The notes beneath the pieces are model-generated. The model was not told the DNA's origin and made no database searches. It saw only the letters and a list, made by a program, of their open reading frames with translations. The translations under genes and the position numbers were made by a program. A stretch of 5,298 nucleotides of DNA from positions 1 through 5,298 of the forward strand of contig CAYFJO010000641.1 of the NCBI GenBank assembly GCA_964343305.1. The letters run 5' to 3'. The DNA comes from CAYFJO01 sp964343305. Its GTDB lineage: Bacteria; Planctomycetota; Planctomycetia; Pirellulales; Pirellulaceae. The stretch's first letter is position 1, and each line of letters begins with the position of its first letter. Positions 1 to 5,298 of this stretch are shown one piece after another.

Positions 1-116
1 CGTGCCTTACGCCCCAGCACCGCAGGCTTTACTCGAAGCACCACCCCACAATGAGGACAACTCGCCTTCACCGTATTGCTCTTCGTCTTCTTCGCTTGCG
101 GGGATTCCGTCGACAT
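1..116 (-). CDS. Zinc-ribbon protein, 5' part only (runs off left edge)
   Basis: The ATG at 116-114 opens a frame that stays open to the window edge: 38 complete codons and the first two bases (CG, Arg) of the next. The peptide begins MSTESPQAKKTKSN, a short Lys-rich polar lead. It continues with V-K-A-S-C-P-H-C-G-V-V-L-R-V-K-P-A-V-L-G-R-K-A-(R). The Cys20-Pro-His-Cys23-Gly pair, the Leu-Arg-Val and the Gly-Arg-Lys-Ala-Arg are the first half of a common bacterial zinc ribbon, in which a second C-x-x-C normally follows at once; here that half is outside the window. There is no signal peptide or membrane segment, so it is probably cytoplasmic. A TAG stop lies four codons upstream (128-126), so this ATG is the only possible start in frame. 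No clear Shine-Dalgarno precedes it. What the rest of the protein does cannot be told: such ribbons head kinases, regulators and hypothetical proteins alike. I am fairly sure it is a real gene and unsure of its role. Confidence 0.62.
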   Translation of the reverse strand, partial: MSTESPQAKKTKSNTVKASCPHCGVVLRVKPAVLGRKA

Positions 117-252
117 GAGGTTATTCTACTTGAAAAACTGACGTGAGTGGCATGAGGATTCCCGTCGTATTGACCGATAATAAGTTGCTTGCAATGAATA
201 GCCGCCACGAGGACGTTACGGTCTTGATTCAAGCTATTGTTCGCTGGCAGGA
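117..252. other. Intergenic spacer, no convincing signal
   Basis: These 136 bases separate the stop of the glycoside hydrolase gene from the start of the zinc-ribbon gene, which follows in the same direction. I looked for a terminator and a promoter. There is an 11-base palindrome CTTGATTCAAG at 223-233, but its loop is too short and no T-run follows on the minus strand. A run of five T's (minus strand, 136-132) has no GC-rich stem before it. No good -35/-10 pair is visible. A 62-codon frame crossing the spacer is rejected (see the rejected list). Confidence 0.5.
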
Positions 253-1881
253 TCACCGTTGCTGAAGTTCGCTTTTTGACGAGTGAGTGAACGTGACGTC
301 GCGGCTGGTGTCTGGATCGATTTCAAAGTAATCGCGTTTGTTCAACTCGGTCACCAACTTGCCGCCAATCCGAAGATTTCTGAAATGCACGTTCTGAATG
401 TAGAACGTTTTGCCATCTTGGGTCGAGGCTTCTGACTTGCCTTGGATTCTTGACTTGCCAGCCTGATCATCGACCAGAATGTTATCGAAAAGAAGATCGC
501 CCAAATATCCAACCTGATCCGGGTCCACGGGAACGGCGATGATCGACTTACGGCCGGTACGCGGCTTGAGGTTGATCAACCCTGGAACCGATCCTTCAAT
601 TCGGATGTTGCGAAGAATCGTGGTCGTCTTGCCACCGTAACCATAGGGCCGGAAATCGAGGCCGACTTGGGCTGCGACCAACCCATTGTTATTTCCTAAT
701 CCCGTCCATTCGGGGTTGATGATATCAATGTTTTCGAGCAACGACGAACCAGCGTTGTAGGTGCGGTCTCCCTTGTTTCCACCCCAGCCATAAGTAAGAA
801 TCGCACCGTTATGGCCTGCCCATAGCACAACGTCGTGAACGTGGATGTTGAAGTTGTAGAAATGATCATCCACTCCGCGAAAGAAGCTGTGGCTCACTTC
901 CGAACCTCGCCCGACTCGAACGCAGTCGTTGTTGCAATGCCAGCCCAGCATCTTGACGTTTGAGATCTTGGTGCGGCGTCCCACAATCCCGTGTGCGGGG
1001 GATTCGATTAGTGTAACGCCGTTGACCTGCCCATTGTGTCCCAGGCCGAGGATATGCCTGTACTGTGGTCCTGTGTGGTCGGGGTGGTTGTGCCAGAGAG
1101 TCTTTCTGCCCGTAAGCAAGCCGCGACCATAGACGCGTTGTCTAATAAACTGTTTGGATGCCGTCTCGACAAGTCCCTCGACAAATGCACCACCGGCAAG
1201 GTAGAGGGCCTGTTTGTCCTGAAGCTTTAACTGCCCGTCTGCGTTGATAATGTTGTCATGAGCGAAGTCACGCAGATCGTGGTGTCCGGGGGGAAAATAG
1301 ATTGTGTTCGCAGACTTTAGCACATCGGGATCGACAGACTTCGAATACACGACGACACCTTCTCCATCTGGATCTGGCACGTCAGTTTCTAACGGGTCAA
1401 CGAACACACAAAGCATGTGTTTGATCCAAGGCAGTTTTTGAACCTGGTTGTCTGGCTCCTCGAAGTTGATCGAGATGTAGCGGTTCGGAGAGTCGATTGA
1501 GAAAGTAACCTCGTTGCCCCCGGACGCGAGTTGGCAGGCGATACCATAACTACGTGGACTAATTGCCACGGAGCGGCAGGCGTTACCAAACTTTTTTTCG
1601 ACTCGCACCTTCAAGGGCCCGTTCTTGCCATCAAAGGAAACCGAGGCAAACGAGAAGGTCCTTCCCTTAAGCGCATTAGCACGATAATCCCCCCCATAGC
1701 GCGCATGTGACATAAGGAGTTGGACTTCGCGTTCGGGTTCTTGTCCGTAACGAACGAAGAGTCTGTACTTGTCCGAAAACGTGGCCTGCTCGGGCCACAT
1801 GTAGGTTACCAATTGTGCGTTCGCATTACCCGCGAACATTGCGTACACGCATGCGGTCATAGCAATCAGAGGCAACTTCAT
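253..1881 (-). CDS. Secreted GH49-like beta-helix glycoside hydrolase (dextranase/isopullulanase type)
   Basis: This 542-residue protein is probably an exported enzyme that cleaves alpha-glucan or a related polysaccharide. Residues 1-22 form a classic signal peptide: Lys2, a hydrophobic core, then the ANA|Q cleavage site. Residues about 23-190 look like the N-terminal beta-sandwich of GH49 enzymes. They contain Cys102 and Cys116, a possible disulfide. The GH49-like beta-helix starts near NTIYFPPGHHDL (192-203) and ALYLAGGAFVEG (225-236). Three Asp residues match the GH49 catalytic triad known from fungal dextranase Dex49A (Asp376/395/396): Asp319 in NND, and Asp338 and Asp339 in GVDD, spaced 19 and 20 residues on, exactly as I recall for Dex49A. 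The following VVLWAGHNGAILTYGW (351-366) parallels the conserved W-x-CHN-x(2)-I-x(2)-GW segment of that family. The end, residues 492-530, has the family's last coils. Length is normal for the family. The start is supported by the signal peptide and an RBS. Substrate is not proven: GH28-like or marine-glycan activity remains possible, and no sulfatase or transporter gene is visible beside it. Confidence 0.85.
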   Translation of the reverse strand: MKLPLIAMTACVYAMFAGNANAQLVTYMWPEQATFSDKYRLFVRYGQEPEREVQLLMSHARYGGDYRANALKGRTFSFASVSFDGKNGPLKVRVEKKFGNACRSVAISPRSYGIACQLASGGNEVTFSIDSPNRYISINFEEPDNQVQKLPWIKHMLCVFVDPLETDVPDPDGEGVVVYSKSVDPDVLKSANTIYFPPGHHDLRDFAHDNIINADGQLKLQDKQALYLAGGAFVEGLVETASKQFIRQRVYGRGLLTGRKTLWHNHPDHTGPQYRHILGLGHNGQVNGVTLIESPAHGIVGRRTKISNVKMLGWHCNNDCVRVGRGSEVSHSFFRGVDDHFYNFNIHVHDVVLWAGHNGAILTYGWGGNKGDRTYNAGSSLLENIDIINPEWTGLGNNNGLVAAQVGLDFRPYGYGGKTTTILRNIRIEGSVPGLINLKPRTGRKSIIAVPVDPDQVGYLGDLLFDNILVDDQAGKSRIQGKSEASTQDGKTFYIQNVHFRNLRIGGKLVTELNKRDYFEIDPDTSRDVTFTHSSKSELQQR

Positions 1882-1887
1882 TGTTCA

Positions 1888-1895
1888 CTCCCTTT
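1888..1895 (-). promoter_or_regulatory. Ribosome-binding site of the GH49-like gene
   Basis: On the minus strand the bases read AAAGGGAG, then six bases (TGAACA), then the ATG at 1881-1879. This is a good partial match to the Shine-Dalgarno consensus at a suitable distance and fixes the start that also gives the signal peptide. Only 33 bases lie between the ATG and the REP-like pair. A promoter dedicated to this gene would therefore have to overlap the repeat; I see no TTGACA/TATAAT-like pair there. Confidence 0.7.
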
Positions 1896-1911
1896 GACGA
1901 TGGATGCGGTG

Positions 1912-2032
1912 TTTAGGCGAGCGGCAGATGAGTTCTTACCTGCCGTAGTGGAACTCGCCAGAGTTCCTTCCGTCTGAAAAGGAATTCTGGCGAATTCCAC
2001 TACGGTAAATTCTCATCTGCCGCTCGCCTTAA
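1912..2032. repeat. Head-to-head pair of REP-like palindromic elements (BIME-like)
   Basis: The spacer contains two inverted copies of a roughly 50-base element around a short centre (about 1968-1980). Outer arms: AGGCGAGCGGCAGATGAG at 1915-1932 is perfectly repeated in reverse complement at 2012-2029 (18/18). Then 4-10 unlike bases follow, and CCGTAGTGGAA (1943-1953) matches 1995-2005 in reverse complement. The innermost part of each copy is its own perfect small hairpin: GGAACTC-GCCA-GAGTTCC at 1950-1967 on the plus strand, and GGAATTC-GCCA-GAATTCC at 1998-1981 on the minus strand. A GTAG tetranucleotide lies one base before each hairpin (1945-1948 plus; 2003-2000 minus). GTAG before a palindrome is the known hallmark of REP elements mobilised by REP-associated tyrosine transposases (RAYTs). 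No transposase gene is in the window. As RNA, the whole could also fold into one long stem that limits read-through between the two genes. Confidence 0.8.
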
Positions 2033-2037
2033 GTGGC

Positions 2038-2052
2038 AGTGATTACATCACT
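2038..2052. repeat. Small perfect palindrome after the WD40 gene stop
   Basis: AGTGAT-TAC-ATCACT is a perfect 6-bp inverted repeat with a 3-base centre, ending two bases beyond the stop codon of the WD40 gene (2057-2055). On the minus strand no T-run follows, so it is not a standard terminator of that gene. A TTTT run follows only on the plus strand, where no gene converges. It may be a binding site or chance; the sequence alone does not decide. Confidence 0.4.
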
Positions 2053-2054
2053 TT

Positions 2055-5000
2055 TCATTCTGCACTGGTCGATTGGGCGTGAAGCAATCGGGCTTCCCCT
2101 TCCAGCAGTTTGAAGCGAATGCCTGTTACTTGATACTTGGTTTGAATGGTAGCGATGCCAGGGTTCCGTTGATTCTTGTTGCGTAGCAAGGGGTTCGACA
2201 AGCGGGATACATCGCCTTGCCAGTCGACCAGCAGTTCGTTGTCCAACGCGACTTGAACTCGGACGTGCCCGCTGTCGACCTTGGTCACACGTGCCTTCAG
2301 GCGATAAGCCTGACCAACTTTCAATGGTTCGTGTTGCTTACTTGTCTCATTCGCGGGAGCAACTTTGTCATCAACTTTGCTGAGACCAACAATTTGTCGT
2401 TCATACGAATTCAACTCGACAATGACGGAAGAATCGAGCGTTGGCAATATCAGGGCCATCGTATTCTCGGCACCAATCGGTGTAAAATCCACTGCCCATT
2501 CATAACTTCCCTCAACTTCGATCGGAGCCAGTATGATATTGGTTCGGCTTTCATTTCCAGAGAGGATTCCCGAGTCGTTGCCTTCCCACTGGCCCAAAAC
2601 GGCGTCTCGATCAACGTCGATAAGCGGGAGTACGTCGATCTCCTGCTCCTTTTCAAGTGGACGGGACTCCTCGTCGACCAGTACTTTTGCGTAGCCGTTG
2701 AGCATCTCCAGACGAGCGTCTCGAATCTCAACATCCACCAGATGTCCAAAGAACCCAAGCGTGTGGCTGCCAATTGGTATGGGGGGAGAATCACTCAATG
2801 CCGAGATTGGACCCGTCCAGTTCAACAACGATTCGCCGTCCAATGTGACATTGATCGTAGCCTCCGAGCCAACATTGGTCACCAGAATGCTCAACTCGAC
2901 TTCCACACCATTTGTAATCTGCTGGCCGCGGATTGCGGAATCCTGTTCGTGGACGTCCACTCCCTCTATGCTGCGAATACCAGAAATAAAACCTTCGGTT
3001 GGCCAGCCGTCGATGAGCACCGCAACCTGCTTATGCTTAACGGGAAGGCAGACAGCAATGGATTCTTCCATTTTGGTCCGAACAAGACGTGCCGTAAAAC
3101 GATAATCTCCGAGAGGCTGGATTGGTACTCGAATGCGCCCCATTGGTGAGCCTTGGCATTTGAGCGTTGAGTCTTCGATTTTCCAAATACCCGAAACAGT
3201 ATCACGTCCCGGATCGACCAAACTCAGCAAGTCGTGTTGCGTTCCAGGCATTAACCGGGGCACCGTATCGCCCAGCACACTGATCATTCCTCTGTCACTT
3301 GAGAAGCTAGTTACGACACATTGTCCATTGGCGGTAAACTGCGGAATTTCACGAAACAACTCTGTCGTATCGGTTGACAAGATCTCTTCGCCCGTGCGAG
3401 GATCCCATAACCTCGTCGTTTCTTCGTCTTGAGAAAGAAGACGTGCACCGTCCGGACTGAACGCGAGACGCTCCACACGCTCCCCATGACCTTCGAGAAC
3501 AAAAAGAAGATTGTCGGTTGCGATTTCTTTCAATTGGATGATTGGTCTCCAACTGCTTATGGCAAGAACGCGGCTGTCCGGACTTATCGCGAACGATTTC
3601 GCGTGACCGCCATATCCTATTTTGCGGACAATCTCGCCGGTTTCTACACTTCTGATCAAAACCTGGTGGGTCTTCCGTTCTGCAACGAATTCCTTATTGG
3701 GGCTGACCTCCAAGGGTCCTAGTTCCGACTGAGCGTTCAATCGACCGACGATACTCTCGGAATTGGCCTTCCATGCCCGAAAACGTCCTCTTGGTGTACC
3801 CCGGAATAGCTCTTGTGAGAACTTTTTTGGCTGGTGCAGAAGACAAATCAAATCTCCTGAATCAACTCTTGTTGATACCAGAAGCTTGTCCATTTTGTTG
3901 AGTTGTTTCAGTAGTTTCCCACTGTCTACATCCCAAAGATACATCGACCCGTCGTCACAAGCGCCGGCGAGCATGCTTCCATCGGCGACAAAACTCGCAT
4001 TGCTGACGATCCCCGTTGAAACCCTAAACGTCTTCAACCAATGGCCTTGAAGGTCGACAAGATCAATTCGATCTTGTCGAAGAGTGGCAATCCAGTTTTG
4101 CGTAGGATGAACCACAAACCCTTCTCCAATCAGATTGGTTTGCTTCATGCCAGGTTTGACATCTATTACGTGAATTCTACCTACGTTCCCCAATGCAAAC
4201 AGATCGCCCTTGCGGCTGAAAGCACGCGCAGGAGTTACGAATCTAGTCTTGGAGCGATACGCGTTTTGCCTTGTGCTCCGATTGACTATAGTGTTCGTTC
4301 TTCCCGCGCTCTCTGTATGTATGCGATCGCCGTTCGAAGTAATTGCGACGAATCTATACGACGACGGTCGCATTTCTTCGAGAAGTGCGCCGCTCTCGCT
4401 ATTCCAAATCTGTAATTGTTGGGTAGCAACCACGAGAGACATTCCGTCACCCGTGAAATCAAGAGAGGGACGTATATTGGGGCCACGAGTCTTCATTTGC
4501 AGAATGTGGCGCGGCTGGCCATCGTTCTCCCAAATCCTGGCTGAGTTGTCACGGGCGATTGTGGCAATGGATTTCCCGGTCGGGTCGAACTTGATGTCTG
4601 TGACAGTCCCCGTGTGCCCCTTGAGCCGTAATCGCTCTTCCCCAGAATCGATTTCAATGACGACCACATCGTTGTTATCGACCACGGTCGCGATTTCGGT
4701 GCCATCCGACGAAATCGCAATTGGTGAGCGAGGATCCCCTTGGCTATCATCTTCGAAAGGCTCGGCCTTGTGTTGATAGACCAACTCGCCAGACGATCGA
4801 TTCCAAACTTTGATTGCCTGGTCGGCTCCCAGCGACATGATTCGATTTGCCGGAGCATCAACGCAAATCCAATGCACAGTTCCATCATGGGCAACAATGG
4901 TCGAAACGGTTTCGCCGGTCGTGGCACCGATGATGTGAATCTTGCCTGTCTCGGTGCCGACAAAGAGCAGTCGACTGTCCTCGCTGAACGCGGCACACCA

Positions 5001-5298
5001 CGGAGCTGCGCCCAAGCCGATTGTGTTGATCACGCGATCGCACTGTTGTTTGAGAAAACTCCATTCCCAATGACGCAGGTCCGCCGGGCATTCATTCAGC
5101 AGTTCTTCGGCTCGGCGCCAATCTCCGTCTTTTCGAAACTGCTCAGCCAGGGCGATGCGATTGAAATAGAGTTGCCGCCGAGCGGCTTCCGTTTCGGCTT
5201 TGGCGATGGCCTCTTGTTCTTTGGCGATGCCTTCCTGACGTCGCGCTTCTTTGGCATTATTTTCGGCTTCGATTTTCTTTTTGTTGGCGACCCCACGT
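2055..5298 (-). CDS. Giant WD40-repeat protein, C-terminal part; probable Ser/Thr-kinase/WD40 hybrid, 5' end outside window
   Basis: The frame is open from the right edge to the TGA at 2057-2055, giving 1080 visible residues. Residues 1-45 are a charged Ala/Glu/Lys/Arg helix, likely coiled coil. Residues 43-86 form a linker (YFNRIALAEQ, then NECPADLRHWEWSFLK) that in planctomycetes usually follows a Ser/Thr kinase domain and one membrane helix, so a kinase upstream is likely but not seen. Residues about 97-680 hold roughly 14 WD40 blades, enough for two seven-bladed propellers. The clearest are at 227-266 (GHTGTVTDIKFDP ... ARIWE), 429-466 (YLWDVDSGK) and 603-640 (GHGERVERLAFSPDG ... RLWDPRTGEE); several middle blades are degenerate. 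Residues 689-874 and 888-1074 are two copies of a beta-rich, concanavalin-like module. The GTG at 5031-5033 (residue 89) has typical family sequence before it and is not the start. The likely role is membrane-linked signalling or scaffolding; the ligand is unknown. No terminator follows directly; the REP-like pair begins 22 bases past the stop. Confidence 0.88.
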   Translation of the reverse strand, partial: RGVANKKKIEAENNAKEARRQEGIAKEQEAIAKAETEAARRQLYFNRIALAEQFRKDGDWRRAEELLNECPADLRHWEWSFLKQQCDRVINTIGLGAAPWCAAFSEDSRLLFVGTETGKIHIIGATTGETVSTIVAHDGTVHWICVDAPANRIMSLGADQAIKVWNRSSGELVYQHKAEPFEDDSQGDPRSPIAISSDGTEIATVVDNNDVVVIEIDSGEERLRLKGHTGTVTDIKFDPTGKSIATIARDNSARIWENDGQPRHILQMKTRGPNIRPSLDFTGDGMSLVVATQQLQIWNSESGALLEEMRPSSYRFVAITSNGDRIHTESAGRTNTIVNRSTRQNAYRSKTRFVTPARAFSRKGDLFALGNVGRIHVIDVKPGMKQTNLIGEGFVVHPTQNWIATLRQDRIDLVDLQGHWLKTFRVSTGIVSNASFVADGSMLAGACDDGSMYLWDVDSGKLLKQLNKMDKLLVSTRVDSGDLICLLHQPKKFSQELFRGTPRGRFRAWKANSESIVGRLNAQSELGPLEVSPNKEFVAERKTHQVLIRSVETGEIVRKIGYGGHAKSFAISPDSRVLAISSWRPIIQLKEIATDNLLFVLEGHGERVERLAFSPDGARLLSQDEETTRLWDPRTGEEILSTDTTELFREIPQFTANGQCVVTSFSSDRGMISVLGDTVPRLMPGTQHDLLSLVDPGRDTVSGIWKIEDSTLKCQGSPMGRIRVPIQPLGDYRFTARLVRTKMEESIAVCLPVKHKQVAVLIDGWPTEGFISGIRSIEGVDVHEQDSAIRGQQITNGVEVELSILVTNVGSEATINVTLDGESLLNWTGPISALSDSPPIPIGSHTLGFFGHLVDVEIRDARLEMLNGYAKVLVDEESRPLEKEQEIDVLPLIDVDRDAVLGQWEGNDSGILSGNESRTNIILAPIEVEGSYEWAVDFTPIGAENTMALILPTLDSSVIVELNSYERQIVGLSKVDDKVAPANETSKQHEPLKVGQAYRLKARVTKVDSGHVRVQVALDNELLVDWQGDVSRLSNPLLRNKNQRNPGIATIQTKYQVTGIRFKLLEGEARLLHAQSTSAE
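2076..2636 (-). repeat. C-terminal jelly-roll-like module, copy 2
   Basis: Visible-fragment residues 888-1074 (DVLPLIDVDRDAVLGQWE ... FKLLEGEARLL). It aligns end to end with copy 1: LSLVDPGRDTVSGIW against LPLIDVDRDAVLGQW, VTLDGESLLNWTG against VALDNELLVDWQG, and LEMLNGYAKVL against FKLLEGEARLL. Between these anchors the copies have drifted far apart, so the duplication is old at DNA level. A short acidic linker of about 13 residues (VDEESRPLEKEQE) joins the two. Confidence 0.65.
2676..3233 (-). repeat. C-terminal jelly-roll-like module, copy 1
   Basis: Visible-fragment residues 689-874 (DLLSLVDPGRDTVSGIWK ... LEMLNGYAKVL). The start (L-x-D-x-x-RD-x-V-x-G-x-W), the alternating strands, and the V-x-L-D-G-E-S-L-L-N-W near the end match a beta-sandwich module that I know from planctomycete proteins and that resembles LamG/DUF1080-type concanavalin folds. 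It probably binds a ligand, perhaps a glycan; no catalytic residues are evident. It pairs with copy 2 as a tandem duplication. Confidence 0.65.
3258..5009 (-). other. WD40 propeller region, about 14 blades
   Basis: Visible-fragment residues 97-680 repeat the blade pattern (hydrophobic strand, S/T-x-D/N-G turn, strand, then a W/L-D or I-W strand ending in x-S/T-G-x). I count about 14, beginning near residues 97, 136, 191, 227, 274, 314, 357, 393, 429, 471, 526, 564, 603 and 648. Fourteen would build two seven-bladed propellers. Blades near 314-420 and 471-526 lack the usual GH and WD dipeptides, and an extra loop rich in Lys/Arg (about 489-506) interrupts the tenth. The exact count needs a profile search. 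Confidence 0.75.
5031..5298 (-). other. Coiled-coil and linker region of the WD40 protein
   Basis: This is the part of the large gene upstream of the GTG at 5031-5033. Read in frame from 5297 it encodes 88 residues without a stop. The first 42 are almost all Ala, Glu, Lys, Arg and Gln (for example EAIAKAETEAARRQ), typical of a long helix after a membrane anchor. The next 44 contain FNRIALAEQ, WRRAEELLNECP and LRHWEWSFLKQQC. From memory this matches the segment between kinase/transmembrane region and WD40 propeller in planctomycete proteins. It shows that the gene must begin beyond the right edge. Confidence 0.8.

Noticed and set aside
223..233. Palindrome CTTGATTCAAG downstream of the hydrolase gene
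   Set aside because: Arms of 5 bp with a single-base centre and no following T-run; too weak for a terminator and likely chance.
68..256. 62-codon minus-strand frame whose GTG overlaps the TGA of the hydrolase gene (GTGA)
   Set aside because: The overlap resembles translational coupling, but the peptide has no recognisable pattern and ends in a poly-Arg stretch that is an out-of-frame reading of the Lys-rich start of the zinc-ribbon gene.
1849..1860. Possible lipobox around Cys11 of the hydrolase signal sequence (MTAC)
   Set aside because: The Cys is too close to the N-terminus to follow a full hydrophobic core, and position -3 is Met. The ANA|Q site at residue 22 fits a normal signal peptidase I cut much better.
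1912..2032. Rho-independent terminator or CRISPR repeat as explanation of the inverted repeat
   Set aside because: The stem is far too long and interrupted, and no T-run follows it on the minus strand, so it is not a standard terminator. There are only two inverted copies and no spacers of regular length, so it is not a CRISPR array.
2217..3149. Plus-strand frame of 310 codons opposite the C-terminal modules of the WD40 gene
   Set aside because: It is the longest antisense frame, but its translation shows no domain, signal peptide or repeated pattern, and no RBS was seen. The opposite strand encodes two mutually alignable modules, so this frame is a shadow.
4210..4776. Plus-strand frame of 188 codons opposite the WD40 propeller
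   Set aside because: Shadow of the repeat-encoding strand; no domain or start signal, and the opposite strand encodes clear WD40 blades.
5096..5296. 66-codon minus-strand frame rich in Lys, Pro and Arg
   Set aside because: It is an off-frame reading of the Ala/Glu/Lys coiled-coil DNA of the WD40 gene; the correct frame gives the family-typical linker.

Overview
The window looks like chromosomal DNA of a planctomycete, most plausibly of the Pirellulales (Rhodopirellula/Blastopirellula type). The main reason is the largest gene. It carries an Ala/Glu/Lys/Arg-rich helix, a short conserved-looking linker (YFNRIALAEQ ... LLNECPADLRHWEWSFLK), many WD40 blades and C-terminal jelly-roll-like modules. 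I know this arrangement from the very large Ser/Thr-kinase/WD40 proteins of that phylum. The placement is from memory and was not searched.

All three genes read on the minus strand, so the layout runs from high to low coordinates. (1) From the right edge to 2055 is the 3' part of a giant WD40 protein whose N-terminus lies outside the window. A GTG at 5031-5033 could be taken as its start, but the frame stays open to the edge with family-typical sequence, so that GTG is internal. (2) The 173-base spacer 1882-2054 holds a long interrupted inverted repeat. It resolves into two head-to-head copies of a REP-like palindromic element, each with a GTAG tetranucleotide in front of its own perfect 7-bp hairpin. 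(3) 253-1881 encodes a secreted 542-residue beta-helix glycoside hydrolase that resembles family GH49 (dextranase/isopullulanase). Three Asp residues sit at the positions and spacing expected for GH49 catalysis. (4) 117-252 is a spacer with no convincing signal. (5) 1-116 is the 5' end of a further gene that starts with a CxxC zinc-ribbon half; it runs off the left edge and is easily missed because only 38 codons are visible.

Nothing shows that these genes form one pathway. The glycan hydrolase is exported and has a good ribosome-binding site. The WD40 protein is probably a membrane-anchored signalling or scaffold protein. The REP-like pair between them would lie in any read-through transcript and could act as a processing or attenuation structure. 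The points most worth following up are the REP/BIME-like pair with a compensatory base change, the tandem duplicated C-terminal module of the WD40 protein, and the substrate of the GH49-like enzyme.
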